A stretch of DNA of 64,000 bases from an uncultured Dokdonia sp. (GCF_947492815.1 NZ_CANLOB010000008.1:114888-178887), one strand, 5' to 3'; counted from the first letter of the stretch, positions 9,250 to 17,601 are shown. Translations and numbers: made by a program. The notes: generated by a model not told the origin, from the letters alone.

Positions 9250-9273
9250 AAAGGGAGCACTTAGGCTCCCTTT
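9250..9273 (-). terminator. Intercistronic hairpin between DUF4856 and imelysin genes
   Basis: Stem AAAGGGAGC / GCTCCCTTT with a 6-base loop in the 65-base gap inside an otherwise tight minus-strand operon. There is only a weak T-run after it (TTTTGG), so it may act as an attenuator or RNA-stability element setting the ratio of DUF4856 to downstream products. Confidence 0.45.
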
Positions 9274-9293
9274 GACTTTGGCGATTCTCATAA

Positions 9294-10523
9294 TTAATTT
9301 ATTGTTCCTGCCTGTTCTACAGTAAATGTAAAACGACTTGCAATAGTCTCAGACATTTCATCTAATGCTGCTGGTGTTAGATCCCAAAATCCATTTCCGG
9401 CAGTTAATTGATCAACAAACTCTTGAACCTCTGCTCCAGAAAAATAAGGAGCATTCGTTGCTGGATTTCTTGTAAACTGTAAGCTATAGATAAATCCAAA
9501 TCCTTCAGAAAGATCATGAAAAGCTGCTCCAAAATCATCAGCTTCAATTCCGTTTTTACCTTGTTGTAAATAGTATACAGCACGAACACCTATCACTTGA
9601 GATAATAATTCTCTTAAAATAGTAGTTTGCTCATCTCTTACATCATAATCTTTTGCTACGATTGCTGCTCTTCCTAATACAAAAGCATCAAAAATATTAT
9701 CTGCTATTCCTGCAAAATCACTATCTCCTTCTACTCTACCTATATATTTATTTAAGAAACTATCATCATCACCTATTGTTGGGTTTGGGTTTGTAAGATC
9801 TGCAGATGTTCCATAAGCATATCCGTAAGCTTCATCCCAAAAATGTTCCATTTGTGTATCAGTACCACTATCATTTCTAGGAACATCATTATCATTATCT
9901 TCTCTATTTGTTCCCGCATCTAATAATGTAGTACTTATATAGTTATTTACAATCTGATCAACCATTAAAGCTCCTATAAAACCTTTAGTAACAGCTTGAT
10001 TGTATTCTAAACCTCCAGCATTCACATATCTTGTACTTCCACCATCAGCAATTTGACCTGCAACTCCTGGAGCTGCTGCTGTATTTTCTGCCGGAAACAC
10101 TTCATTAATTTGTGCAGATAAAAGATCTCCAAAAAACTGTCTTATGGTCGCTGCTTCTGCTGTATTTGCAGTAAAATAATCTTCAGAACTAGCAACTGTA
10201 TTTCTTAATTGTCTACTTGAAGAATTCAAATCTTCATTTCCAAATGGTGAGTTTTCATTAGCATACATATCTAGTAATGATTGCTCTGTAGCTATATCAA
10301 AATCTCTCATAGAAGAAATTAATTCTTCTCCCATAAGAATTCGTTGTGTTTGTCCAGGGAAATTTACTGTAGATTCTCCATCTCTTTCAAAAGAATAGGT
10401 AACAGGAACTTCAATATTTATTGAATCTGGGCCTGGATCGACAATGACTCCGTCATCATCATTGCTACAAGAAGTAAAAGCTAAGGTCGTAATGGCTAGT
10501 GTGGAAAATAGGATTTTTTTCAT
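9294..10523 (-). CDS. DUF4856 domain lipoprotein, first gene of iron operon
   Basis: A 409-residue lipoprotein with lipobox LAFTSC (Cys19) and an acidic SNDDDG stretch. The mature part starts with VPVTYSFERDGESTVNFPGQTQRI, the hallmark I associate with DUF4856, a Bacteroidota family of unknown activity that accompanies imelysin and TonB receptors. Helical segments with YVNAGGLEYNQAVTKGFIGALMVDQIVNNY lie near the middle. It heads the operon DUF4856-imelysin-HTTM-receptor. Its control region contains a -7 element and two copies of the 23-bp inverted repeat, so it is likely induced by iron limitation. Confidence 0.8.
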   Translation of the reverse strand: MKKILFSTLAITTLAFTSCSNDDDGVIVDPGPDSINIEVPVTYSFERDGESTVNFPGQTQRILMGEELISSMRDFDIATEQSLLDMYANENSPFGNEDLNSSSRQLRNTVASSEDYFTANTAEAATIRQFFGDLLSAQINEVFPAENTAAAPGVAGQIADGGSTRYVNAGGLEYNQAVTKGFIGALMVDQIVNNYISTTLLDAGTNREDNDNDVPRNDSGTDTQMEHFWDEAYGYAYGTSADLTNPNPTIGDDDSFLNKYIGRVEGDSDFAGIADNIFDAFVLGRAAIVAKDYDVRDEQTTILRELLSQVIGVRAVYYLQQGKNGIEADDFGAAFHDLSEGFGFIYSLQFTRNPATNAPYFSGAEVQEFVDQLTAGNGFWDLTPAALDEMSETIASRFTFTVEQAGTIN

Positions 10524-10525
10524 TT

Positions 10526-10548
10526 TTATTTAGACTTAATATAAATAA
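10526..10548. promoter_or_regulatory. Candidate metal-responsive operator, start-proximal copy
   Basis: Half-sites TTATTTAGAC and ATATAAATAA around spacer TTA, two bases before the DUF4856 start codon. It matches the layout of 1178-1200 and would place a bound regulator over the 5' end of the transcript. Confidence 0.5.
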
Positions 10549-10566
10549 CGTTTTTGATTACGACGA

Positions 10567-10574
10567 CAAAAATA
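10567..10574 (-). promoter_or_regulatory. -7 promoter element of the DUF4856 operon
   Basis: On the minus strand this reads TATTTTTG, matching TAnnTTTG, 43 bases before the ATG and between the two candidate operators. Confidence 0.55.
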
Positions 10575-10599
10575 AGTCAGAGAAACGATTATACCAAGT

Positions 10600-10622
10600 T
10601 TATTTAGATTAAATTTAAATAA
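10600..10622. promoter_or_regulatory. Candidate metal-responsive operator, distal copy
   Basis: The best inverted repeat of the set: TTATTTAGAT, spacer TAA, ATTTAAATAA (9 of 10 complementary). It lies just upstream of the -33 region of the DUF4856 promoter. Confidence 0.6.
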
Positions 10623-10660
10623 GGAATGTTAAGTTTAAGTTATGCACTAAAGATTGTAGG

Positions 10661-11125
10661 TTATAACTGGCTTTGTAGCTCTGCTCGTACAGATTTCACC
10701 CAAGTTTCTAGAAGTTCTTTTTCTTCTTCAGAGAGGTTTCCGTGGATTAATGCATAGGATTCTAATGGCATTTCACCTTCTTCTACTTCTTCTACTAGTT
10801 CGTCTAGTTTATGATCTTTCTTCTTTATAGAATAACTTTCCCATTTTGCAAAATCAAGATGTTCTTTCCCTTCTTCTATGTGATCTGCTAAGAAAAAAGT
10901 AAAAGGAGCCACCTCTGCATACCAAGGATACACTGTAGTGTTACTATGACAATCGTAACAGTTATTTTTAAGTATTGCTTTTACTTCTTCAGAAGGTTTT
11001 GTTTCTGCCTCAAAAGCAGCGATATCAGAATAGTCGCCTATATTTTTATCAGGTCTGATAAATTGAATAACAACCAATACTATAAGCGCTACAATGGCAA
11101 TAATCTTTACAACTTTACGAATCAT
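10661..11125 (-). CDS. Small heme-binding (CxxCH) membrane-anchored protein
   Basis: A 154-residue protein with one N-terminal membrane segment (VKIIAIVALIVLVVIQF) and a cytochrome-c-type motif CYDCH near residue 56, followed by SNTTVYPWYAEVAPFTFFLADHIEEGKEHL. I recognise the Bacteroidota heme-binding domain family (Haem_bd). The heme would be covalently attached on the periplasmic side. A paralog with the same layout (CFDCHSNQTRYPWYAEVAPVSYWLADHI) is encoded at 47868-48344. The promoter region has a TACTTTTG element and a weaker version of the iron-island operator. Redox or heme-transfer function is unknown. Confidence 0.8.
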   Translation of the reverse strand: MIRKVVKIIAIVALIVLVVIQFIRPDKNIGDYSDIAAFEAETKPSEEVKAILKNNCYDCHSNTTVYPWYAEVAPFTFFLADHIEEGKEHLDFAKWESYSIKKKDHKLDELVEEVEEGEMPLESYALIHGNLSEEEKELLETWVKSVRAELQSQL

Positions 11126-11144
11126 GAGGTGTGTTTATTTTCGA

Positions 11145-11152
11145 CAAAAGTA
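11145..11152 (-). promoter_or_regulatory. -7 promoter element of the heme-binding protein gene
   Basis: Minus strand TACTTTTG, matching TAnnTTTG, 19 bases before the start codon. Confidence 0.55.
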
Positions 11153-11177
11153 AAAATATATGAACGCATTCACAACC

Positions 11178-11200
11178 CTATTTTTAATTATTCTAAATAA
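11178..11200. promoter_or_regulatory. Weak candidate operator resembling the iron-island repeat
   Basis: CTATTTTTAA, TTA, TTCTAAATAA: the right half matches the other sites at 9 of 10 positions, the left half only 6 of 10. It sits about 26 bases upstream of the -7 element of the heme-binding gene. Confidence 0.3.
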
Positions 11201-11274
11201 AAGAAAGTTAAAAACTGATGTCATAACAACTTACTCTTTTGGATACCTCAGATTTAATAAAGACTTTTGCACTA

Positions 11275-12015
11275 ATGAATATATACACTACGCTCCAAAT
11301 TGGAGCTTTCCACACAAATCATTGCGAAGATTTCCTTATTTACGAACAAATTTCCTCTCATCATAAATTAATTGCAGTACTAGATGGATGTACAATGGGT
11401 ACAGAATCTGTTTTTGCTTCTATGCTTTATGGGAAAATTTTACGCACTATTGCTAAAAACATGTTTTACAAAGAATTTGTTACGAACAACGCGATAGTCT
11501 TAGAAACTACACTTAAAGACGTTATCAGGGAGTTAATAAAAGAAACTGTTTGTATTAAGAATCAACTTGGACTAGAAATAAACGAATTACTAGCCACACT
11601 TGTTTTAGGAATTATAGATACTAAAAGTGCTTCTGCAGAATGTATCACCATTGGAGATGGTTTGATTTATATAGATGGAAATACGTATGAGTATGAGCAA
11701 AATGATAAGCCAGATTACTTAGGATATCATTTATATGACGATTTTGACACTTGGTATGATCATCAACAACAAAAATTATCGATCCCAAATTTTAAAGATA
11801 TGTCGTTTTGTACTGATGGAATATTTACCTTTAAGCATTTAGAAAATAAAGAAAAGCAAAAACCAGTATCAGAAATTATTGAATATGTATTACAAGATAC
11901 TGAGCATATGGAATATGACACTTTATTAGATAGAAAAATACGTCATTTAAAAAATCAATGGAGGCATGTTGTCACAGATGATCTTGCTATTATAAGAATT
12001 ATAAATACCCCATGA
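11275..12015 (+). CDS. PP2C-type (PPM) serine/threonine phosphatase-like protein
   Basis: A soluble protein of 246 residues from the ATG at 11275; a TTG 36 bases earlier is in frame but less likely. PPM features are visible: LIAVLDGCTMGTESVFAS (metal-binding Asp-Gly near residue 37), ITIGDGLIYIDG in the middle, and SFCTDGIFTF near residue 180. PPM enzymes use two metal ions to dephosphorylate Ser/Thr proteins. This is a short Bacteroidota version with DGCTMG in place of DGHGG. The next gene starts inside its stop codon region (4-base overlap), so the three genes to 12837 form an operon. Target unknown. Confidence 0.7.
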   Translation: MNIYTTLQIGAFHTNHCEDFLIYEQISSHHKLIAVLDGCTMGTESVFASMLYGKILRTIAKNMFYKEFVTNNAIVLETTLKDVIRELIKETVCIKNQLGLEINELLATLVLGIIDTKSASAECITIGDGLIYIDGNTYEYEQNDKPDYLGYHLYDDFDTWYDHQQQKLSIPNFKDMSFCTDGIFTFKHLENKEKQKPVSEIIEYVLQDTEHMEYDTLLDRKIRHLKNQWRHVVTDDLAIIRIINTP

Positions 12016-12428
12016 AAGTAGTATATCTCAAACAAAATTGGTCAGGTTATTTTACATATCCTATCTATGATGAGAAAGGAGAATTTGTAAATCAAGAGCA
12101 TCGTATTCCGTTTGATATGACTATTAGTATAGATGATGATCTATTTATAGGAACTGCTATTGACCAAGAGTCAAAGCATCTCTTTGACAAGCCCGCAGAA
12201 GTAAAAGGATTTATAGAAAAAAATCTGATTAGCTTTACAAAACAATATCCTTGTCTTTATTTTTTAAATGATCAAGGAGAACTTGCTATAGACCCAGATA
12301 AACCACATCCCGAAATACGATATACAGGTTTTTTAAATGATGATAAGAATGAGATTATGGGGAAATGGGAAATAGGTACTGTACCAGGAGAAGGTGATTG
12401 GGGAGAGTTTGAATTAAAAAAAGTGTGA
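12012..12428 (+). CDS. Conserved hypothetical protein
   Basis: A soluble 138-residue protein with no signal peptide or membrane segment. It contains DWGEFELKKV at the C-terminus and many aromatic and acidic residues (YLKQNWSGYFTYPIYDEKGEF at the start). I do not recognise the family. It overlaps the phosphatase stop by 4 bases (ATGA) and its own TGA overlaps the next ATG by one base, indicating tight translational coupling with the PPM and VOC genes. Confidence 0.7.
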   Translation: MKVVYLKQNWSGYFTYPIYDEKGEFVNQEHRIPFDMTISIDDDLFIGTAIDQESKHLFDKPAEVKGFIEKNLISFTKQYPCLYFLNDQGELAIDPDKPHPEIRYTGFLNDDKNEIMGKWEIGTVPGEGDWGEFELKKV

Positions 12429-12837
12429 TGGATGATTTTACACTAGATTATATAGACCATGTAGCTATACGTGTAAAAGATATAGAGACATCCGCTTCTT
12501 GGTATGAGAACGTACTTGGGCTTAAACGTAAAGTAGTCCCTGAATGGGGAGCGTATCCTATTTTATGTTGGCTGGTAAAATCGGTGTTGCCATATTTTCT
12601 ACTACACTAGATGCCCCATCAATGGAGGCTTCCTATAGAAACATAAAAATAGATCATTTTGCTTTTCATGTGAGTATGGAAAATTTCGCGAAAGCAAGAA
12701 AGAAATATAAAGCTTTACAATTAGAATATATTTTTAGAGATCATATCCATTTTCATTCCATCTATACCAAAGATCCTGATGGCCAGACTGTAGAGCTTAC
12801 CACTATTATTGGAGATTCAGACATCTTCTATACATAA
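12428..12837 (+). pseudogene. VOC (glyoxalase) family gene with a frameshift
   Basis: The first part reads MDDFTLDYIDHVAIRVKDIETSASWYENVLGLKRKVVPEWGAYPI, the classic VOC N-terminus with a metal His (DHVAIRV). It then runs into a stop at 12610. Another frame continues with MLAGKIGVAIFSTT and on to IDHFAFHV and the C-terminal Glu region DPDGQTVELTT, ending at 12837. The switch lies near 12560-12566 (CCTATTTTATGTTGG), where one extra base would restore a single frame of about 137 residues. This is either a true single-base deletion or a sequencing error. The end of the frame is intact, which suggests a recent event. The substrate is unknown. Confidence 0.75.
12684..12695. repeat. Dispersed palindrome, partial, in CDS
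   Basis: TTTCGCGAAAGC: core intact, left arm degenerate (AAA instead of GC). Read as NFAKA in the VOC frame. Confidence 0.7.
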
Positions 12838-12874
12838 GCGGTATTGCTCTATTCATTATTTGATACACATAAAA

Positions 12875-12897
12875 AAGCCTTCTTAAAAAGAAGGCTT
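12875..12897 (+). terminator. Hairpin terminator after the phosphatase-VOC operon
   Basis: Stem AAGCCTTCT / AGAAGGCTT around a 5-base loop. The A-run before it is a good T-run on the minus strand; the plus strand has only TTTCATTTA, so its strength on the plus strand is moderate. Confidence 0.65.
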
Positions 12898-12899
12898 TC

Positions 12900-13189
12900 A
12901 TTTATACAAATTTCAATATGTTTCTTTTTAGTGACATCTAGGGCTCGGTTTGATGTTTACTTTATGTTTCATTCTGAAATAGGTTAAGTTATTCGATTAA
13001 CTAACGTTTGTTAGATCATTTTATTGTTTGCTAATATATAATCAAATAACATACCAATTCAAAAGTTATTACTGTAATGATTGATATATAATAAACAGCT
13101 TAAAAATGTATTAACATGGTAATTTTCACAAATTAAGTGAATTGATTTCTAAATGTTAATAGTACCATAATCATCAATATAGTATATGA
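12900..13189. other. Gene-free AT-rich stretch
   Basis: No open frame with coding character. It contains CTAACGTTTGTTAG at 13001-13014, a 5-base inverted repeat (CTAAC/GTTAG) of the size seen in TetR-family operators, but no TetR gene is near. Confidence 0.5.
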
Positions 13190-13408
13190 GAGCTACGCTT
13201 TCGCGAAAGCTACCCACTTCTACAACAATTAGATCCTGATAGTTGAGGCCAACGTCGTTATGTATATCACGCTACTTTATCTGAATATTACCGAATTCAA
13301 GAAAATTACAAACAAGCAATCATACATATGGATATTGCTATAGATCTAGTAACAAATCAACAAGGGAAAGAATATTTAGAGAAGAAGAGAATTGCGTTCA
13401 TTCTTTAA
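13190..13408 (+). pseudogene. Remnant resembling the C-terminus of an ECF sigma factor (DUF6596-like)
   Basis: One frame reads ELRFRESYPLLQQLDPDS, a TGA stop, then GQRRYVYHATLSEYYRIQ, NYKQAIIHMDIAIDL and EYLEKKRIAFIL before a stop at 13408. This tetratricopeptide-like pattern matches, from memory, the C-terminal extension of SigJ/ECF42-type sigma factors. No start codon or sigma-70 region 2/4 precedes it, and a second stop lies just before 13190, so it is a decayed fragment. A dispersed palindrome sits at its upstream edge (13196-13210). It overlaps the convergent gene at 13376 by 33 bases. Other TPR proteins could give a similar tail. Confidence 0.5.
13196..13210. repeat. Dispersed palindrome at pseudogene edge
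   Basis: CGCTTTCGCGAAAGC, with matching flanks (AGCTA before, TACC after). In the pseudogene frame it is read as RFRES, not AFAKA. Confidence 0.85.
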
Positions 13409-13834
13409 GTCATCAACCTCATCTTTAAGCATTTTTTCAGCCCAAATCATTGCTTCCTCTAAGCCGTTATTAAAAAGTTTAAAAGGTTTCCTACAAAAAA
13501 TTTGTTCTATAGCTGTTGTAGAAGGATCTGTTCCTGAAGGCACTACAATAGAAAGTGCCTTTAAGGTTCCTATTTTATGTAAATGTTCATAATCTGTAGG
13601 GACTACAGAATACGAATTAACACGATTAGAAATATACACCCAAGGTTTATTTTTCAAAACCAATAATCCTTTAAAGAGTAATGATGCTGCTGATGCATAC
13701 GATAGATTAACGCCTTCATTTACTTCTACAACAAGAATATTTTTATTGTATACATAAACAGTAGCAATCTTACTTGTAATAGTCTTCGTTAACTGAAATT
13801 TGTTACTTACGTTATGTGGATTTAGGGAACTCAT
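13376..13834 (-). CDS. Conserved flavobacterial STAS-like protein of unknown function
   Basis: A soluble 152-residue protein. Alternating strand and helix segments (KIATVYVYNKNILVVEVNEG, KPWVYISNRVNSYSVVPTDY, LKALSIVVPSG) resemble the STAS/SpoIIAA-like fold that I recall for a common flavobacterial family with the phrase YISNRxNSYSV. No catalytic residues are evident. It stands alone between a decayed sigma-factor-like fragment and the FAD oxidoreductase. Role unknown; a regulatory protein-protein interaction is possible. Confidence 0.65.
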   Translation of the reverse strand: MSSLNPHNVSNKFQLTKTITSKIATVYVYNKNILVVEVNEGVNLSYASAASLLFKGLLVLKNKPWVYISNRVNSYSVVPTDYEHLHKIGTLKALSIVVPSGTDPSTTAIEQIFCRKPFKLFNNGLEEAMIWAEKMLKDEVDDLKNERNSLLL

Positions 13835-13943
13835 CTATGCTAAGATAGACTATCCTATCTGAATTTTAAATACTAAAAAACAAAAACCTATTAACTCTAT
13901 GAAAGACAAAAACTTATAGATGAAATGCAGAAATAACCATTCA

Positions 13944-15506
13944 TTAATTCTCTGGATGATACTTCGCTACCACTCTGTCTACACAATTAATTCCATCGAT
14001 TGCAGCAGAAATAATTCCACCAGCATACCCAGCTCCTTCTCCGCAAGGGTACAATCCTTTTATTTCTACATGTTCTAAAGTAATAGGATCACGTGGGATA
14101 GACACCGGAGATGATGTTCTACTTTCTGGAGCGTGCAATACAGCATCGTTTGTAAGATACCCTTTCATCTTTCTTCCAAAAGCGAGGAATGCTTTCTTTA
14201 AACGTTTTGAGAGCATTGGAGGTAATACTTTATTTAAATCTACCGAGACAATTCCTGGTTGATAGGATGTTTTAGGAAAGTTTTTTGAGACTCTTCCATC
14301 CACAAAATCACGCATACGTTGTGCAGGTACTGCCTGTGTTTTTCCTGCAGCTTCCCAACAAGCATGCTCTACTGATTTTTGAAAATCTAAGCACACAAAT
14401 GGATCTCCATCTTTATAATTAGACAAATCTTCTGGCGTCACACTCACTACAATCCCAGAATTTGAGTATGGATTATCACGTTTGGAAGGACTCCAGCCAT
14501 TGGTCACTACTTCTTCCTGTGCCGTTGCGCATGGCGCAATAATACCACCGGGACACATACAAAAAGAATATACGCCCATTCCATCTACTTGTTGTACCAA
14601 ACTATAGGATGCTGGTGGCAAATATGGATTATCACTATCTCCATGATACTGAATATGATCAATCAATTCTTGCTGATGCTCTATACGGACACCGATTGCA
14701 AAAGGTTTAGCTTCTATTTTAATATTCCTATCATGCAATAAATAAAAAATATCACGTGCACTATGGCCTGTTGCTAAGATTACGTTTTTAAAAGATAACC
14801 AGTCTGTATCATTAATTTGTATTTCAGAAATTTGCTGATCTACAACTTTAAGATCGGTAAGTTTACTTTCAAAACGAACTTCACCTCCAGCTTCTATAAT
14901 AGCTTCTCGCATGGAAGTAATGATCTTGGGTAATTTATTGGTTCCAATATGAGGATGTGCATCTACCAAAATATCTTCTACAGCACCAAAATGTACAAAC
15001 CACTCTATCGCTTTCAGTACATTACCTCTTTTTTTAGAGCGTGTATATAGCTTTCCATCCGAATAGGTTCCCGCACCCCCTTCTCCAAAGCAATAGTTAG
15101 AATCTTCGTTTACCACATGATCTTTATTGATGGCTGCAAGATCTCGGCGTCTCGCTCGCACATCTTTTCCACGTTCAAAAACAATAGGTTTTAACCCTCC
15201 TTCTATGGCACGTAAAGCCGCATATAACCCTGCGGGACCTGCACCAATAATAGCAATTTCTGGAGCATTATGTACCTCTTGAGGCACAAATGCAGGTAAT
15301 GATTCACGTATTTCATCATGTTTCCAAAACTCAATCTGTAATGAAATCTTTACAGGAGCTTTACGTGCGTCTATGCTTCGTTTACGAATATCCCATTCTC
15401 GCACATCGTCTGCTCGTAGTCTCGCTTTCGCGAAAGCTTTCTCAGCAATATAATCATCATCTTCAGCTTGATGCGGTAATACATTTATTTGAACAAGTGT
15501 ACTCAT
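13944..15506 (-). CDS. FAD-dependent oxidoreductase (COG2509 type)
   Basis: A 520-residue flavoprotein. The dinucleotide-binding motif is at residues about 84-95 (IAIIGAGPAGLYAALRAIEGG), a second glycine-rich segment is FGEGGAGTYSDGKLYTRSKK near residue 140, and the C-terminus has PCGEGAGYAGGIISAAIDG. This is the COG2509 group of uncharacterised NAD(P)/FAD-dependent dehydrogenases found alone in many Bacteroidota. The cytoplasmic substrate is not known. The palindrome at 15424-15437 is read as AFAKA near residue 24, before the FAD domain. The gene stands by itself, with 407 bases to hisS. Confidence 0.85.
   Translation of the reverse strand: MSTLVQINVLPHQAEDDDYIAEKAFAKARLRADDVREWDIRKRSIDARKAPVKISLQIEFWKHDEIRESLPAFVPQEVHNAPEIAIIGAGPAGLYAALRAIEGGLKPIVFERGKDVRARRRDLAAINKDHVVNEDSNYCFGEGGAGTYSDGKLYTRSKKRGNVLKAIEWFVHFGAVEDILVDAHPHIGTNKLPKIITSMREAIIEAGGEVRFESKLTDLKVVDQQISEIQINDTDWLSFKNVILATGHSARDIFYLLHDRNIKIEAKPFAIGVRIEHQQELIDHIQYHGDSDNPYLPPASYSLVQQVDGMGVYSFCMCPGGIIAPCATAQEEVVTNGWSPSKRDNPYSNSGIVVSVTPEDLSNYKDGDPFVCLDFQKSVEHACWEAAGKTQAVPAQRMRDFVDGRVSKNFPKTSYQPGIVSVDLNKVLPPMLSKRLKKAFLAFGRKMKGYLTNDAVLHAPESRTSSPVSIPRDPITLEHVEIKGLYPCGEGAGYAGGIISAAIDGINCVDRVVAKYHPEN
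15424..15437. repeat. Dispersed palindrome, in CDS
   Basis: GCTTTCGCGAAAGC, perfect over 14 bp, read as AFAKA in the FAD oxidoreductase. Confidence 0.9.
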
Positions 15507-15913
15507 GGAATAATCGTTAGCTATTAGTTTGTAGTTCTTTCATTTCAGTGAAGGCGGAAATCTGAATGATTTATGGAATTCATTTTTGAGATTGCCAAAT
15601 CCTGTCTATTCAATACTACTGTCTTAAAATGAATGTTCCTTTATATGCTCCTATCTGCCGACAGGCAAGTTCGCGAAAGCGGAAATCTTCATTATTCAGT
15701 CATTTTGATCCTTCGACTTCGCTCAGGATAAACTTTAGGAGAGCTCACACAAGCAGCTTCAGGTGATACTCATTGCCATGCAATTTCCTGCCTGCCGCAG
15801 GCAAGCTCGTCGTTCGTTCCTCACGCTGTCGAAATAACTCTTTTCATTTCAATATTAAATATTCGATATTTTTAAGTTCAAAAATCAGCAATCGTTAATC
15901 GACAATCGAAATA
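15507..15913. repeat. Intergenic cluster of short dispersed repeats
   Basis: This 407-base gap upstream of the FAD oxidoreductase holds no gene. It contains CTGCCGACAGGCAAG (15656-15670) fused to a half palindrome TTCGCGAAAGCGG (15670-15682), CCTTCGACTTCGCTCAGGAT (15710-15729), a CCTGCCGCAGGCAAGC element (near 15790-15806), and CTCACGCTGTCGAAAT (near 15823). These look like REP-type elements; the CTTCGAC..GCTCAG type also occurs at 7678 and 49042. Confidence 0.6.
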
Positions 15914-17335
15914 TTATTTCAAACGTTCAATTAATGCCTCTAGCGTCACCGTTTCTTGTTCTCCTGCTACCATATCCTTTACTGTAAACGTATTGTCTTG
16001 CATTTCTTGTGTTCCTGCTAAAATCACAAATGGAATCTCACGACGATTGGCATAGGTCATTTGTTTTTTCATTTGTTTACCAGAAGTTACCATATTAGGA
16101 TATATCTCAGCGCTGATTCCTTGAAATCGAAGTTTTTTAATAGCTTTCATTGCATACAAAGCTTCTTTATCACCAAAATTGATAAAAAACACCTTGGTTC
16201 CTTCTATCGCTTCTTCTGGAAATAAATTCAATTCTTCAAGCACTAATGCAATACGATCCAATCCAAAAGAGATCCCTACCCCACTCACATTTGGTAATCC
16301 AAAAATTCCTGTAAGATCTGCATAGCGACCTCCACCACCTACACTACCCATCTGTACACCTTCAGGTGCTGCTACTTCAAAAATGGCACCTGTATAATAA
16401 TTCAGCCCACGAGCCAGCGTAACATCTAGTTGTAAAATAGCACTTTCTAATCCTAAACTTTCGATAGCATCATTAATAAATACCATTTCTTCAATTCCCT
16501 CTACTCCTGTTTCTGAAGTAGCCAGTAATTTTTTAAGTGTTGCTAACTGGTCTCCAAAACTACCAGAAATTGTAAATAATGGATCTACGTTTTTTATAGC
16601 TTCTTCAGAAATACCTTTAGAAAGCATTTCTTCGATTACTTTTTCCTTTCCAATTTTATCAAGCTTATCTAGAGCTACTGTAAAATCAATAAGTTTATCG
16701 CTAGCACCGATCACTTCTGCAATACCAGAAAGGATCTTACGATTGTTCATTTTTATAGTTACTCCTTCAAGTTTTAACGCAGTGAATACAGCATCATACA
16801 ACTGTACAAACTCCACTTCCTGCCATAAAGAATCACTTCCTACTACATCGGCATCACACTGATAAAACTCTCTAAAACGCCCTTTCTGAGGGCGATCTGC
16901 TCTCCAAACAGGTTGCATTTGATAGCGCTTAAAAGGAAATTCAATCTCATTTTGGTGTTGTACCACATACCGTGCAAAAGGAACGGTTAGGTCATAACGT
17001 AAGGCTTTTCCAGATATAAGCTTCGTCATACCTTTTAAATCGTATGATACTTTATCAAAATTTTCTAATGTTGATGTTTTTATAAGATCATTAAAACCAT
17101 CTTTTATCTTACTAAAATAATCCCCACTATTTAGAATCTTAAATATCAAACGATCTCCTTCTTCCCCATATTTCCCCATAAGTGTACTACTATTTTCAAA
17201 ACTAGGGGTCTCAATAGGTTGAAATCCATAGTGCTGAAATTGCGTACGAATCGTATTCATAATATAGGAGCGTTTTGCCACCTCTGTAGGTGAAAAATCA
17301 CGAGTTCCTTTAGGTATGGATGGTTTTTGTGCCAT
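15914..17335 (-). CDS. hisS: Histidyl-tRNA synthetase
   Basis: A 473-residue class II aminoacyl-tRNA synthetase that charges tRNA-His in the cytoplasm. Motif 1 region is near residue 40 ([24 protein letters not shown]), motif 2 is around [26 protein letters not shown] (about residue 140), and the histidine-specific segments [19 protein letters not shown] and GGGRYADL follow. The C-terminal anticodon-binding domain ([21 protein letters not shown]...) is complete. Length is normal for Bacteroidota. It is transcribed alone. Confidence 0.95.
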   Translation of the reverse strand: MAQKPSIPKGTRDFSPTEVAKRSYIMNTIRTQFQHYGFQPIETPSFENSSTLMGKYGEEGDRLIFKILNSGDYFSKIKDGFNDLIKTSTLENFDKVSYDLKGMTKLISGKALRYDLTVPFARYVVQHQNEIEFPFKRYQMQPVWRADRPQKGRFREFYQCDADVVGSDSLWQEVEFVQLYDAVFTALKLEGVTIKMNNRKILSGIAEVIGASDKLIDFTVALDKLDKIGKEKVIEEMLSKGISEEAIKNVDPLFTISGSFGDQLATLKKLLATSETGVEGIEEMVFINDAIESLGLESAILQLDVTLARGLNYYTGAIFEVAAPEGVQMGSVGGGGRYADLTGIFGLPNVSGVGISFGLDRIALVLEELNLFPEEAIEGTKVFFINFGDKEALYAMKAIKKLRFQGISAEIYPNMVTSGKQMKKQMTYANRREIPFVILAGTQEMQDNTFTVKDMVAGEQETVTLEALIERLK

Positions 17336-17601
17336 TTGTTTTTAGTCGTTAGCTTTTGTCATTAACTAGTTGTTTTCATATGCTTTATTGTATAAAAATC
17401 AACCTGCTATCATTTTCTTTTTCTTATACAGTGAATCAATGCATAGAATTTCGATGTCATTTTCGATTCTAGCTTCGATTTCAATGAGTGCAAATATCAT
17501 AAAAATTAGACATTATTAATCTGTTTATGACTAGTATTTATAGTCTTTTCTTATGGTTTATATAAAGGAAGAAAAATTACACGCCACCTATTTTCCCATT
17601 T
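17336..17601. other. Gene-free stretch upstream of hisS and the DUF559 element
   Basis: AT-rich, no coding frame seen. It should hold the hisS promoter; I could not pick a convincing TAnnTTTG element. Confidence 0.4.
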
